From: an uncultured Bacilli bacterium
GTDB taxonomy: Bacteria; Bacillota_I; Bacilli_A; RF39; UBA660
NCBI GenBank assembly: GCA_934167695.1
Contig: CAKPLP010000017.1
Span: 1 to 15,197, forward strand
Length of the DNA stretch: 15,197 bases
Direction of reading: 5' to 3'
Part shown: piece by piece, positions 7,705 to 14,900 of the stretch
Position numbering within the stretch: position 1 is the first letter of the stretch
Layout: the number at the start of each line of letters is the position of its first letter
Translations under genes and position numbers: made by a program
Notes under the pieces: generated by a model
The model's database searches: none
Told to the model about the DNA's origin: nothing
The model's input: only the letters and a program-made list of their open reading frames with translations

Positions 7705-7713
7705 TGTTATAAT
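7705..7713 (+). promoter_or_regulatory. Candidate upstream promoter of the XRE regulator (extended -10)
   Basis: TGTTATAAT is a perfect extended -10 with no clear -35. A transcript from about 7720 would carry an 80-nt leader containing the inverted repeat at 7747-7770. A second -10 exists at 7779-7784, so one or both may be used. Confidence 0.4.
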
Positions 7714-7746
7714 AAAAAGCAACCAAAATTATACAAAAAGATATTG

Positions 7747-7770
7747 ATTGTTGGTGTTGCTACCAATAAT
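7747..7770. promoter_or_regulatory. Inverted repeat, candidate operator of the XRE regulator
   Basis: ATTGTTGGT (7747-7755) and ACCAATAAT (7762-7770) are 9-bp arms with one G/T mismatch and a 6-bp centre. The repeat overlaps the -35 position (TTGCTA, 7757-7762) of a promoter whose -10 is TATAAT at 7779-7784, a usual place for an autoregulatory XRE-type operator. In RNA it could also form a leader hairpin. The regulator binding it is inference. Confidence 0.5.
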
Positions 7771-7784
7771 ATTTATATTATAAT
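7757..7784 (+). promoter_or_regulatory. Candidate proximal promoter of the XRE regulator
   Basis: TTGCTA (7757-7762) and TATAAT (7779-7784) with 16-bp spacing. The implied start near 7791 would fall at or inside the ribosome binding site (GGAGGTG, 7791-7797), which weakens it relative to the upstream promoter. Confidence 0.4.
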
Positions 7785-7803
7785 TTAGGTGGAGGTGGAA
7801 AAA

Positions 7804-9168
7804 ATGAGATTTTGTGACAAACTAGCAAAACAACGAAAAAATAATAATTTAAGTCAGGAGCAGTTAGCAGACAAATTAAAAGTTTCAAGACAAGCTGTAT
7901 CTAAATGGGAGTCAGCATCTTCTTATCCTGACATGGACAAAATGATTCAAATGTGTAAAATTTTAAACTGTACACTTGAGGACTTATTAGACGATGGTAC
8001 TATCTCAAATGGATCTACGACAAATAAATTAAACTTCAATAATTATTTACAAGATTTTCTAAAATTTATTACTAAAACATATAATATGTTTATTAGTATG
8101 ACATTAAAAGAAAAAATTAAATGTATTTTTGAAATGTCAATATTAACTATAGTTGAACTCATAATAGGTTTAATCATATATGCAATTTTAATAGATGTTA
8201 CACATGGATTATTATCTATAATTCCATTTAGTATTAGTCATATATTAGAAATTATTTTTGGAAAAATTTATATAATAGGTCTATTAATACTAGGATTAAT
8301 TGTAATTATTCACTTATTTAAAATTAGATATTTGGATTACTTTATTACTATAGAGGATAATAATGTAACAGAAAAAACAGTAGAAGAATCAATACAAAAA
8401 AAAGAGAATAAATATTATAAGGAACATCCAAAAGAAAAAATAATAATTAGAGATCCTAAACATTCTTCATTAAGTTTCTTTAATTTATTAATGAAAATCA
8501 TAATTTTATTTATTAAATTTTTTACAATTATATTCATAATACCTATTATAATTTTCTTTGTATTTTTCTTAGTTATTGCAGGTATAAGTATTTTTCATAT
8601 AATTTATGGTTCATTATTCCTATACATTTCAATAGCATTAATAGCATCAGCAGTATTATGCTACGTCGCAATGTATTTTGTTTATAATTTTGTATTCGAT
8701 AGAGAAATAAATTTTAAAACAATGTTTAATATTATTATAGTATCTTTAACGACAATAGGATTATCCTCAGGGTTAGCTTTTGTTAGTTATCTAAATTATA
8801 GTCATCCAAAAACTTTAAATGCTACTGATTCAACAAAAAAAATAGAATATATAAACATAAACGACAAAACAATTATTCACAATAATAATATAGAGTATAT
8901 AATAGATAATAGTATGGATAATGCTAAATTAGAAATAACAACTCTAAAAAATGTAAAAACCAAACTATATCACGAAACAGATAAAGAAAGTTTTGATAAT
9001 TATTATGTTGAGTATGAAATAAATGATATATTTGATATGTATAAAATTATAATTAATGATCTAAAACATAAAAAAATAAGAGATTATAATCAAGATAGTA
9101 TAATAAAAATAAAATTAACATTATCAGAAGAAAATTATAATAAATTACTAAATAATAAAAATAAATAG
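7804..9168 (+). CDS. HTH_XRE-type transcriptional regulator fused to a multi-pass membrane domain
   Basis: 454 aa. Residues about 5-62 are a typical XRE helix-turn-helix: LAKQRKNNNLSQEQLADKL, then VSRQAVSKWESASSYPD as recognition helix region. After a polar link (65-100) come hydrophobic segments at about 109-132, 136-152 and 154-172, a charged cytoplasmic-type loop (180-222), then a long hydrophobic stretch (227-298, probably three helices) and a final helix at 306-330. The last 120 residues are polar, Asn/Lys/Ile rich, possibly a beta-type domain across the membrane from, or alongside, the DNA-binding end; topology is unsure. This architecture suggests a membrane-tethered one-component sensor. 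Start ATG 7804 has GGAGGTG six bases upstream; the GTG at 7789 lies before that site. Target genes are unknown; an inverted repeat at its own promoter suggests autoregulation. Monocistronic, with a terminator after it. Confidence 0.82.
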   Translation: MRFCDKLAKQRKNNNLSQEQLADKLKVSRQAVSKWESASSYPDMDKMIQMCKILNCTLEDLLDDGTISNGSTTNKLNFNNYLQDFLKFITKTYNMFISMTLKEKIKCIFEMSILTIVELIIGLIIYAILIDVTHGLLSIIPFSISHILEIIFGKIYIIGLLILGLIVIIHLFKIRYLDYFITIEDNNVTEKTVEESIQKKENKYYKEHPKEKIIIRDPKHSSLSFFNLLMKIIILFIKFFTIIFIIPIIIFFVFFLVIAGISIFHIIYGSLFLYISIALIASAVLCYVAMYFVYNFVFDREINFKTMFNIIIVSLTTIGLSSGLAFVSYLNYSHPKTLNATDSTKKIEYININDKTIIHNNNIEYIIDNSMDNAKLEITTLKNVKTKLYHETDKESFDNYYVEYEINDIFDMYKIIINDLKHKKIRDYNQDSIIKIKLTLSEENYNKLLNNKNK

Positions 9169-9175
9169 ATAAATT

Positions 9176-9202
9176 ATCACTTATAAAATAAGTGGTTTTT
9201 TT
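9176..9202 (+). terminator. Rho-independent terminator after the XRE regulator
   Basis: ATCACTTAT (9176-9184) pairs with ATAAGTGGT (9188-9196) with one G/T wobble and an AAA loop, followed by T at 9196-9202. It is 7 nt past the stop codon. Confidence 0.8.
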
Positions 9203-9216
9203 CTTGGCTAAAAAAA

Positions 9217-9225
9217 TGCTATAAT
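9217..9225 (+). promoter_or_regulatory. Extended -10 promoter of the flavoprotein gene
   Basis: TGCTATAAT is a perfect extended -10. The -35 position (about 9197-9202) falls in the T-run of the preceding terminator. The short leader carries AAGGAGGA before the ATG at 9244. Confidence 0.55.
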
Positions 9226-9243
9226 TAAAAAGGAGGAATAAAT

Positions 9244-9882
9244 ATGAAGGTATTATTAATAAATGGAAGTCCACATATAGATGGATGTACAAATACTGCA
9301 TTAAGAGAAGTAGCTAAACAATTAGAAGAAGAAAATATAGAAACTAAAATATTTTGGATTGGAAATAAACCAATATCAGGTTGTATAGCATGTAGTAATT
9401 GTACAAAAACAGGTAAATGTTTTATAAATGATATAGTAAATGACTTTGTAGAGATGGCAAAAGATTATGATGGATTTGTTTTTGGAAGTCCAGTTCATTA
9501 TGCAGCAATGTCTGGAAATATGAAATCATTTATGGATAGAGTATTTTATTCAGCATTTTGTGGAAAAAAAGGCGCAAATTTTAGATACAAACCAGTAGCA
9601 GGAGTTTTATCAGCCCGTCGTGCAGGAACCCTATCAGCTTATGATGAAATAAATAAATATTTTGGTATTACTGAAATGCCAATAATTACATCAAGATATT
9701 GGAATATGGTATTTGGTAGTAAAAAAGAGGACGTTTTAAAAGATGAAGAAGGTTTACAAACAATGCGAATTTTAGCAAAAAATATGGCTTACTTTTTAAA
9801 ATGTATAGAGCTTGGTAAAAAAAATAATATTTCACTACCAATTCCAGAAAGAAAAATTCAAACAAATTTTATACGAGATTAA
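9244..9882 (+). CDS. NADPH-dependent FMN reductase / iron-sulfur flavoprotein-like oxidoreductase
   Basis: 212 aa flavodoxin-fold protein. The FMN phosphate loop is seen in LINGSPHIDGCTNTAL (residues 5-20), and the second flavin contact in FVFGSPVHYAAMSGNMKSFMDR (78-99), both typical of the FMN_red family. Cysteines C47, C50, C53 and C59 form a CX2CX2CX5C motif that fits the compact [4Fe-4S] motif of iron-sulfur flavoproteins, inserted after the second strand. Such proteins transfer electrons from reduced carriers to FMN and then to small acceptors such as quinones or oxygen species; the partner is unknown here. AAGGAGGA gives a strong ribosome binding site. Own promoter and no close partner upstream. 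Many annotated 'flavodoxin family' proteins share the cysteines without proven clusters, so the cluster is likely but not certain. Confidence 0.88.
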   Translation: MKVLLINGSPHIDGCTNTALREVAKQLEEENIETKIFWIGNKPISGCIACSNCTKTGKCFINDIVNDFVEMAKDYDGFVFGSPVHYAAMSGNMKSFMDRVFYSAFCGKKGANFRYKPVAGVLSARRAGTLSAYDEINKYFGITEMPIITSRYWNMVFGSKKEDVLKDEEGLQTMRILAKNMAYFLKCIELGKKNNISLPIPERKIQTNFIRD

Positions 9883-9916
9883 AAAATTTAAATAATAAAT
9901 AAATGCTAATAATATT

Positions 9917-9941
9917 AATATAATATAATATAATATAATAT
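9917..9941 (+). repeat. Five tandem AATAT units overlapping a start codon
   Basis: Five perfect copies of AATAT run from 9917 to 9941; the last two bases are the A and T of the ATG at 9940. The array contains four overlapping TATAAT hexamers (starting at 9919, 9924, 9929 and 9934) and no ribosome binding site. Copy-number change would alter promoter spacing or leader length of the following gene. Confidence 0.75.
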
Positions 9942-10308
9942 GAATAATTCAAATGTAGATAGACAATTAAAAGAATTAAGAATAGAAGATATGTTATCAG
10001 AAGCCTTCATAATAATAGGACTACTTAGTTTATATGGAAACTATTTAGAAAAAAAGCATTTAAAAACAAATGATAATAATTATCATGAAAAGAGTACAAG
10101 TGTTTTTAATTTTATTTTAATAGCAACATTAATACTTTATTTAATTTTTTTATATAGAAATTATACAAATTACAAGAATGCAACAGAAGAAAGAAAAGAA
10201 ATGTTCAGGATAAGATTATTAGGTAGTTGTTTTTTTCTAGCAGGAATAATCTGTAACATCTCTTATCACAAAAACACTCAGGATTCAAATGCATTTTTTG
10301 AACTTTAA
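9940..10308 (+). CDS. Small membrane protein of unknown function
   Basis: 122 aa, not recognised. Three hydrophobic segments can be seen at about residues 20-34, 55-72 and 92-108, joined by polar, charged loops (36-52 and 74-91). It would be a three-pass or two-pass membrane protein with no catalytic motif or cysteine pattern. The ATG at 9940 has no Shine-Dalgarno sequence and directly follows the AATAT array, which is rich in TATAAT, so it may be leaderless or weakly translated. The next in-frame ATG (Met18, 9991) would cut into the first helix. It lies 57 nt after the flavoprotein gene without a visible terminator, so read-through from that gene is also possible. Codon use looks like the neighbours. 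Confidence 0.6.
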   Translation: MNNSNVDRQLKELRIEDMLSEAFIIIGLLSLYGNYLEKKHLKTNDNNYHEKSTSVFNFILIATLILYLIFLYRNYTNYKNATEERKEMFRIRLLGSCFFLAGIICNISYHKNTQDSNAFFEL

Positions 10309-10321
10309 GTGATATACTAAA
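10308..10321 (+). promoter_or_regulatory. Extended -10 promoter overlapping the preceding stop codon
   Basis: AGTGATATACTAAA repeats the 14-mer at 6843-6856. TGATATACT (10310-10318) is an extended -10. No -35 at usual spacing is evident. It begins at the last base of the upstream gene's TAA and lies 30 nt before the 10351 start. Confidence 0.5.
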
Positions 10322-10350
10322 CAATGGAGTAAAATTAAGGAGTAGATATT

Positions 10351-10656
10351 ATGAATTTAGAAGATCAATTTAAATACTTAATCGGTGGTTACTATGGAAT
10401 TTCAGAAATGGATGAATATCCATTAAAGGTTTATATTTTAAAAGATATTGAAAATTACATAAAAATGTTTATTGAACAAAATCCTATACCTAATTTTGAT
10501 TATAAAAAAAAAGCTGAAGAATATGAACAAGGCTTACCCTTAAAAACAAAGTTGCAAGATAGTTTATTAGTATTACCAAAAGTAGATGCACCTATGGAAA
10601 TCATATTATTAGTAAAAAAAAGAATAAAAGAAATCCAAAATAATGATTTCTATTAA
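10351..10656 (+). CDS. Hypothetical 101-aa soluble protein
   Basis: Not recognised. 101 aa, acidic-to-neutral, predicted mostly helical, no membrane segment, no cysteines and no signal peptide. The start has a good ribosome binding site (AAGGAG at 10337-10342, 8 nt spacing) and its own extended -10 promoter, and the gene is followed by a perfect terminator hairpin, so it is very likely a real, independently expressed gene. The stretch GGYYGISEMDEYPLKVYILK near the N-terminus and LPLKTKLQDSLLVLPKVDAP in the middle are the most distinctive parts. No neighbour suggests a function. Confidence 0.7.
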   Translation: MNLEDQFKYLIGGYYGISEMDEYPLKVYILKDIENYIKMFIEQNPIPNFDYKKKAEEYEQGLPLKTKLQDSLLVLPKVDAPMEIILLVKKRIKEIQNNDFY

Positions 10657-10670
10657 TAAATATATTAATG

Positions 10671-10702
10671 ATAAAAGATGAAACCCATCTTTTATTTTTT
10701 TT
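10671..10702 (+). terminator. Rho-independent terminator after the 101-aa gene
   Basis: ATAAAAGATG (10671-10680) pairs perfectly over 10 bp with CATCTTTTAT (10686-10695) around AAACC, followed by eight T (10695-10702). The best terminator in the window. Confidence 0.9.
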
Positions 10703-10712
10703 AAATATAAGT

Positions 10713-10718
10713 TATAAT
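10713..10718 (+). promoter_or_regulatory. Probable -10 of the ugd promoter
   Basis: A perfect TATAAT 33 bases before the ugd start and downstream of a terminator. There is no TGn extension and no clear -35, since the expected position falls in the terminator T-run. Confidence 0.4.
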
Positions 10719-10750
10719 TAATATAGTTAAATATAAAGGATGTGTCTTAG

Positions 10751-11920
10751 ATGAAAATAGCAGTTGCTGGAACGGGATACGTAGGTTTATCTCTTGCTAC
10801 ATTATTAAGTCAAAATAATGAAGTATATGCACTAGATGTAATAGAAGAAAAAGTAGAAAAAATAAATAACAGAATAAGCCCAATTCAAGATGAATATATA
10901 GAAAAATATTTTAAAGAAAAAGAATTAAACTTAAAAGCAACATTAGATTGGGAAGAAGCCTTTAAAGAAGCTGATTATGTAATAATTAGTACTCCTACAA
11001 ATTATGATGAAGAAACAAACTATTTTGACACATCATTAGTAGAAGATATAATTATTAAGGTAAAAAAAATAAATAATCCCAATACTACAATGGTAGTAAA
11101 ATCAACAGTGCCAGTAGGATTTATTGAAAATATGAAGAAAAAATACAATATAGATAATATTTTCTTTTCTCCAGAGTTTTTAAGAGAGGGTAAAGCTCTA
11201 TATGATAATTTATATCCATCTAGAATTATAGTTGGTGAAACCTCAGAAAGAGCAAAAATATTTGCAAACTTATTAAAAGAAAATTCATTAAAAAAAGATG
11301 TAACAATTTTATTTATGAATAGTACAGAAGCAGAAGCTGTAAAATTATTTGCTAATACATATTTAGCATTAAGAGTTGCTTATTTTAATGAACTAGATAC
11401 CTATGCAGAACTAAAAGGACTAAATACAAAAGATATAATAGAAGGAGTATGCCTAGATCCAAGAATTGGAAACTTCTATAATAATCCTTCGTTTGGATAT
11501 GGAGGTTATTGTTTGCCAAAAGACTCGAAACAATTAAAGGCAAATTACAAAGACGTTCCAGAAAATTTAATTAGTGCAATAGTTGAAAGTAATACTACAA
11601 GAAAAGATCATATTGCTAGTGAAATAATAAAAAAGAATCCTAAAGTAGTTGGAATATATAGACTAACAATGAAAAGCAATTCAGATAATTTTAGAGCAAG
11701 TGCAATTCAAGGAGTAATGAAAAGAATTAAGTCAAAAGGAATAGAAGTAGTAATCTATGAACCTACTTTAAAAGATGATGTATTTAATAATAGTAGAGTA
11801 GTTAAAAATTTAGATGAGTTCAAAAATATATCTGATGTTATAATAGTAAATAGAAATACAGATTTATTAAGTGACGTTCAAAATAAAATATATACAAGAG
11901 ACATATTTAGTGTAGATTAG
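10751..11920 (+). CDS. ugd: UDP-glucose 6-dehydrogenase
   Basis: Oxidises UDP-glucose twice with NAD+ to UDP-glucuronate, a precursor of acidic capsule or wall polysaccharides. 389 aa, typical for the short streptococcal/enterobacterial class. The N-terminal Rossmann motif AVAGTGYVGLSLA (4-16), STPTNYDE (80-87), KSTVPVGF (117-124), FSPEFLREG (139-147), central helix EAVKLFANTYLALRVAYFNE (K198, N202) and the catalytic C254 in FGYGGYCLPKDSKQL are all intact. YRLTMKSNSDNFRASAIQG marks the UDP-binding C-terminal domain. The UDP-glucose rather than UDP-ManNAc class is judged from the short form and the GVCLDPRIGNFYNNPSFGYGG region. AAGGA at 10736-10740 is the ribosome binding site. Only 41 nt separate it from the exoprotein gene, with no terminator seen, so the two may be co-transcribed. 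No glycosyltransferase genes are adjacent. Confidence 0.93.
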   Translation: MKIAVAGTGYVGLSLATLLSQNNEVYALDVIEEKVEKINNRISPIQDEYIEKYFKEKELNLKATLDWEEAFKEADYVIISTPTNYDEETNYFDTSLVEDIIIKVKKINNPNTTMVVKSTVPVGFIENMKKKYNIDNIFFSPEFLREGKALYDNLYPSRIIVGETSERAKIFANLLKENSLKKDVTILFMNSTEAEAVKLFANTYLALRVAYFNELDTYAELKGLNTKDIIEGVCLDPRIGNFYNNPSFGYGGYCLPKDSKQLKANYKDVPENLISAIVESNTTRKDHIASEIIKKNPKVVGIYRLTMKSNSDNFRASAIQGVMKRIKSKGIEVVIYEPTLKDDVFNNSRVVKNLDEFKNISDVIIVNRNTDLLSDVQNKIYTRDIFSVD

Positions 11921-11961
11921 TTTTATCATTTATTTATAGATTTTATAGGGGAGTGAGTTAT

Positions 11962-14900
11962 ATGAATAGTAATAAAAAAATTGTTTTAATACTAATAATG
12001 ATAATTACATTATTTGGTTTATTAAGGTTAGATACCGTTTATGCTACAGATACTAAAAAAGTATCTAACATTGTAGTTTTTGCCAAATTTAAAGATGATA
12101 CAAAGGATGTTTTTAATGCCAAGTCCAAATCATATAGTAATTGGACTTTAATTAAAAATATGTACAATAAGAATGAAGGAAATGGTGGGGATAATTCATT
12201 TAAAAATTATATAAACATTATTTCTGAAGGAAAGGTTGATGTTGATAATTATTTTCCACAAGAAAATAATGATGAAACTTCCGTCACTACATATACTTTA
12301 AATAATAATATAGAATATTATCAAAATAGTGATACAATCATTCAAGAAATTATTAATGCTATAAATAGTTCCAAAATTACATACAATCTTGGGTCTAATA
12401 AATTAAATAATATTGATTCAGCATTTATAGATAATTTAACTGTTATTATTCAAGGCAGTCCGAAGGATTCTAGTGTAATTAGCTCACATAAGGCAGAATA
12501 TAGTGGTACAGAAAAAATTAATGGCTTGGGTGTTTCAAATTATAATATTATACCATCATCATATATTGTTACAGATGATGCTACAATAGGTGTGAAACAG
12601 TCACAAAATATAATTGCACATGAGTTTTTACATGTATTAGGATTTCCAGACCTTTATAGAAAAACTGATCTTGGGGAACCTGTTGGAATGTGGGACATAA
12701 TGGCAAAAAGTAGTTTTTATTTACAATATCCATTATCATATTTAAGAGCAAAACAAGGATGGATAACCTCTAATACTATTACTAAAAGTGGAACATATAC
12801 ATTAACTGCAGTTTCAGCACAAGGCGGAAATAAACTTTTTGAAATAAAAACGCCTTTATCAGATTCTGAATCAATTTTCTTAGAATATAGGAAGAAAAAT
12901 GATTCTACTTATGCATTAGATCATGGGATACCATCAAGCGGACTTTTAATGTATCGTGTAGATAATAAAATAGAAGATTATACAAATATAAGAGGAAAAA
13001 ATTACATATACGTATATAGACCAAATGTAACAGATAAAGATTCTGGATCAGATATAGCCTCAGATGGTGATTATAAAGGATTTAATAGGTATTATGACGC
13101 TGCACTTGAACCAGAAAAAGGTGAAACAGAATATGGAAGTACTGATTTAACAAAGTCTTTCACTGATAATACACTTTATTATTCAAATGGTCAAAATAGT
13201 GGAATTAAAATTAGTAATGTAACATATTCTAATGATAAAAATCAAATTACATTTAATGTTGATTTTGCAAATTATAATGAAGAGAACTTATGGAAAAATA
13301 TTGATTCATTAGCAGCCAATTCATATGGTTCAATTCTTTATAAAAATAAGGCAAGTAATGAAGTATATATTTCATATTCAAATGGAAGTGGTTCTACTTC
13401 CAAAGTTTCAGTAAAGAAAATAAATGGAAATTCACTAGATGTAATAGGAAATGAAATAGACAATGCCAATTATCCTTCATTAGCAGTTTATAATAACAGC
13501 TTATATCTAGTTACTCAAAGATTTAATGGTTATTTGGACCTTTACAAACTAGAAGGATCTAGTTGGAAAAAAATCAAGGAATATAAAACAAACTATCCAA
13601 AAAATGTAAAATTAATTGAATCAAATAAAAGTTTATATTTAATGTATGAAGAAACAGTTTCTGGTTATAAAACAAAACTTACTATCAATGATGTAGTAAA
13701 TAATAAAGTAATAACAGAACGTGAAGCACAAGACTTTGGTAATCCTGCAGTTTCTTTTTATAACAACAAATTATATTTAGCATATTCTTCATACTTTGAT
13801 TCAAATAGTAGTGCTAAAATTGAATCATATGATTTAGAAAAAAATGAATGGAAAGTTGAAAAAACATCAACAATTAATAAAAGTAATGTTCACTATATAA
13901 AACAATATGGTAATAAATTATACGTTTTAATAGGAGCAGATAAAACATCTCCAATAGTTTATACATATGACGGAACAACTTGGAGTGAAGATAAAATTAA
14001 TTTAATAAATAATTATTCTAACTTAACTATGAATATTATAAATGACAATGTATATCTAAGTTATATTAACACTCAAGATAATACAACAAACTTATTAAAA
14101 TTGAGTAATCAAAAATCAGAAATAATAGACAGCAATTTAGGATCAGATTATAGTTATTTATATACAGAAAATGATAAAGAAAATATGTATGCAATCACAT
14201 CCGATAATAATTCTACTTCTATTAATATTAAAACCAAAAAAATTGAAACAGATAATAGTAACAATTCTACTGATGATAAAGGAAACGACAATAACAAGGA
14301 TAATAACAAGGAAAATGAAGGTACAGATCAATCTAAAAACGGATTTGTAGTTGAAAATGGTAACACTTATTATTATGTTAACGGAAAAAAATTAACTGGA
14401 AGAAATAAAATTGATGACATTGAATATTATTTTGATGAAGCTGGAATAATGCATGGTAACATCTTGTTTTTAGGTGACTCCCTAACTGATTATTATAATT
14501 TGTCAAAATATTATCAAGATGAATTGGTAATAAATAGTGGAATAGCAGGAAATACAACTGATGATATTTTAAATGATATGTACAATAGAGTATATAAATA
14601 CAATCCATCAAAAATATTTCTATTAATAGGAACAAATGATATTGTATATGGAAAAGATGTAAATTACATAACTAATAATATAAATAAAATAATAGATTTA
14701 ATAAGAAAGAAATTACCTAATTGTAAAATATATTTAGAATCATTATATCCAATAAATAATACAAATAATTTAAAAGTAAATCATAATGTAGTAGCAAATA
14801 GAACAAATGATGTAATTAATCAAATTAATACCAAAATAAAAGAAATACCAAATATAACCTATATAAATATACATGATAGTTTGGTTGATACAAATGGTAA

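Noticed and set aside
7789..7803. GTG start for the XRE regulator at 7789
   Set aside because: This codon lies upstream of and within the GGAGGTGG ribosome binding region that serves ATG 7804.
9053..9301. Minus-strand frame spanning the XRE terminator region
   Set aside because: It runs across a terminator and promoter on the + strand and into the flavoprotein start; composition is low-complexity Tyr/Leu and there is no ribosome binding site.
14378..14635. Minus-strand frames at 14378-14635 and 15002-15190
   Set aside because: Both are antisense to the continuous exoprotein frame whose SGNH and repeat motifs are clear; their composition (His/Leu/Tyr rich) is typical of shadow translation.
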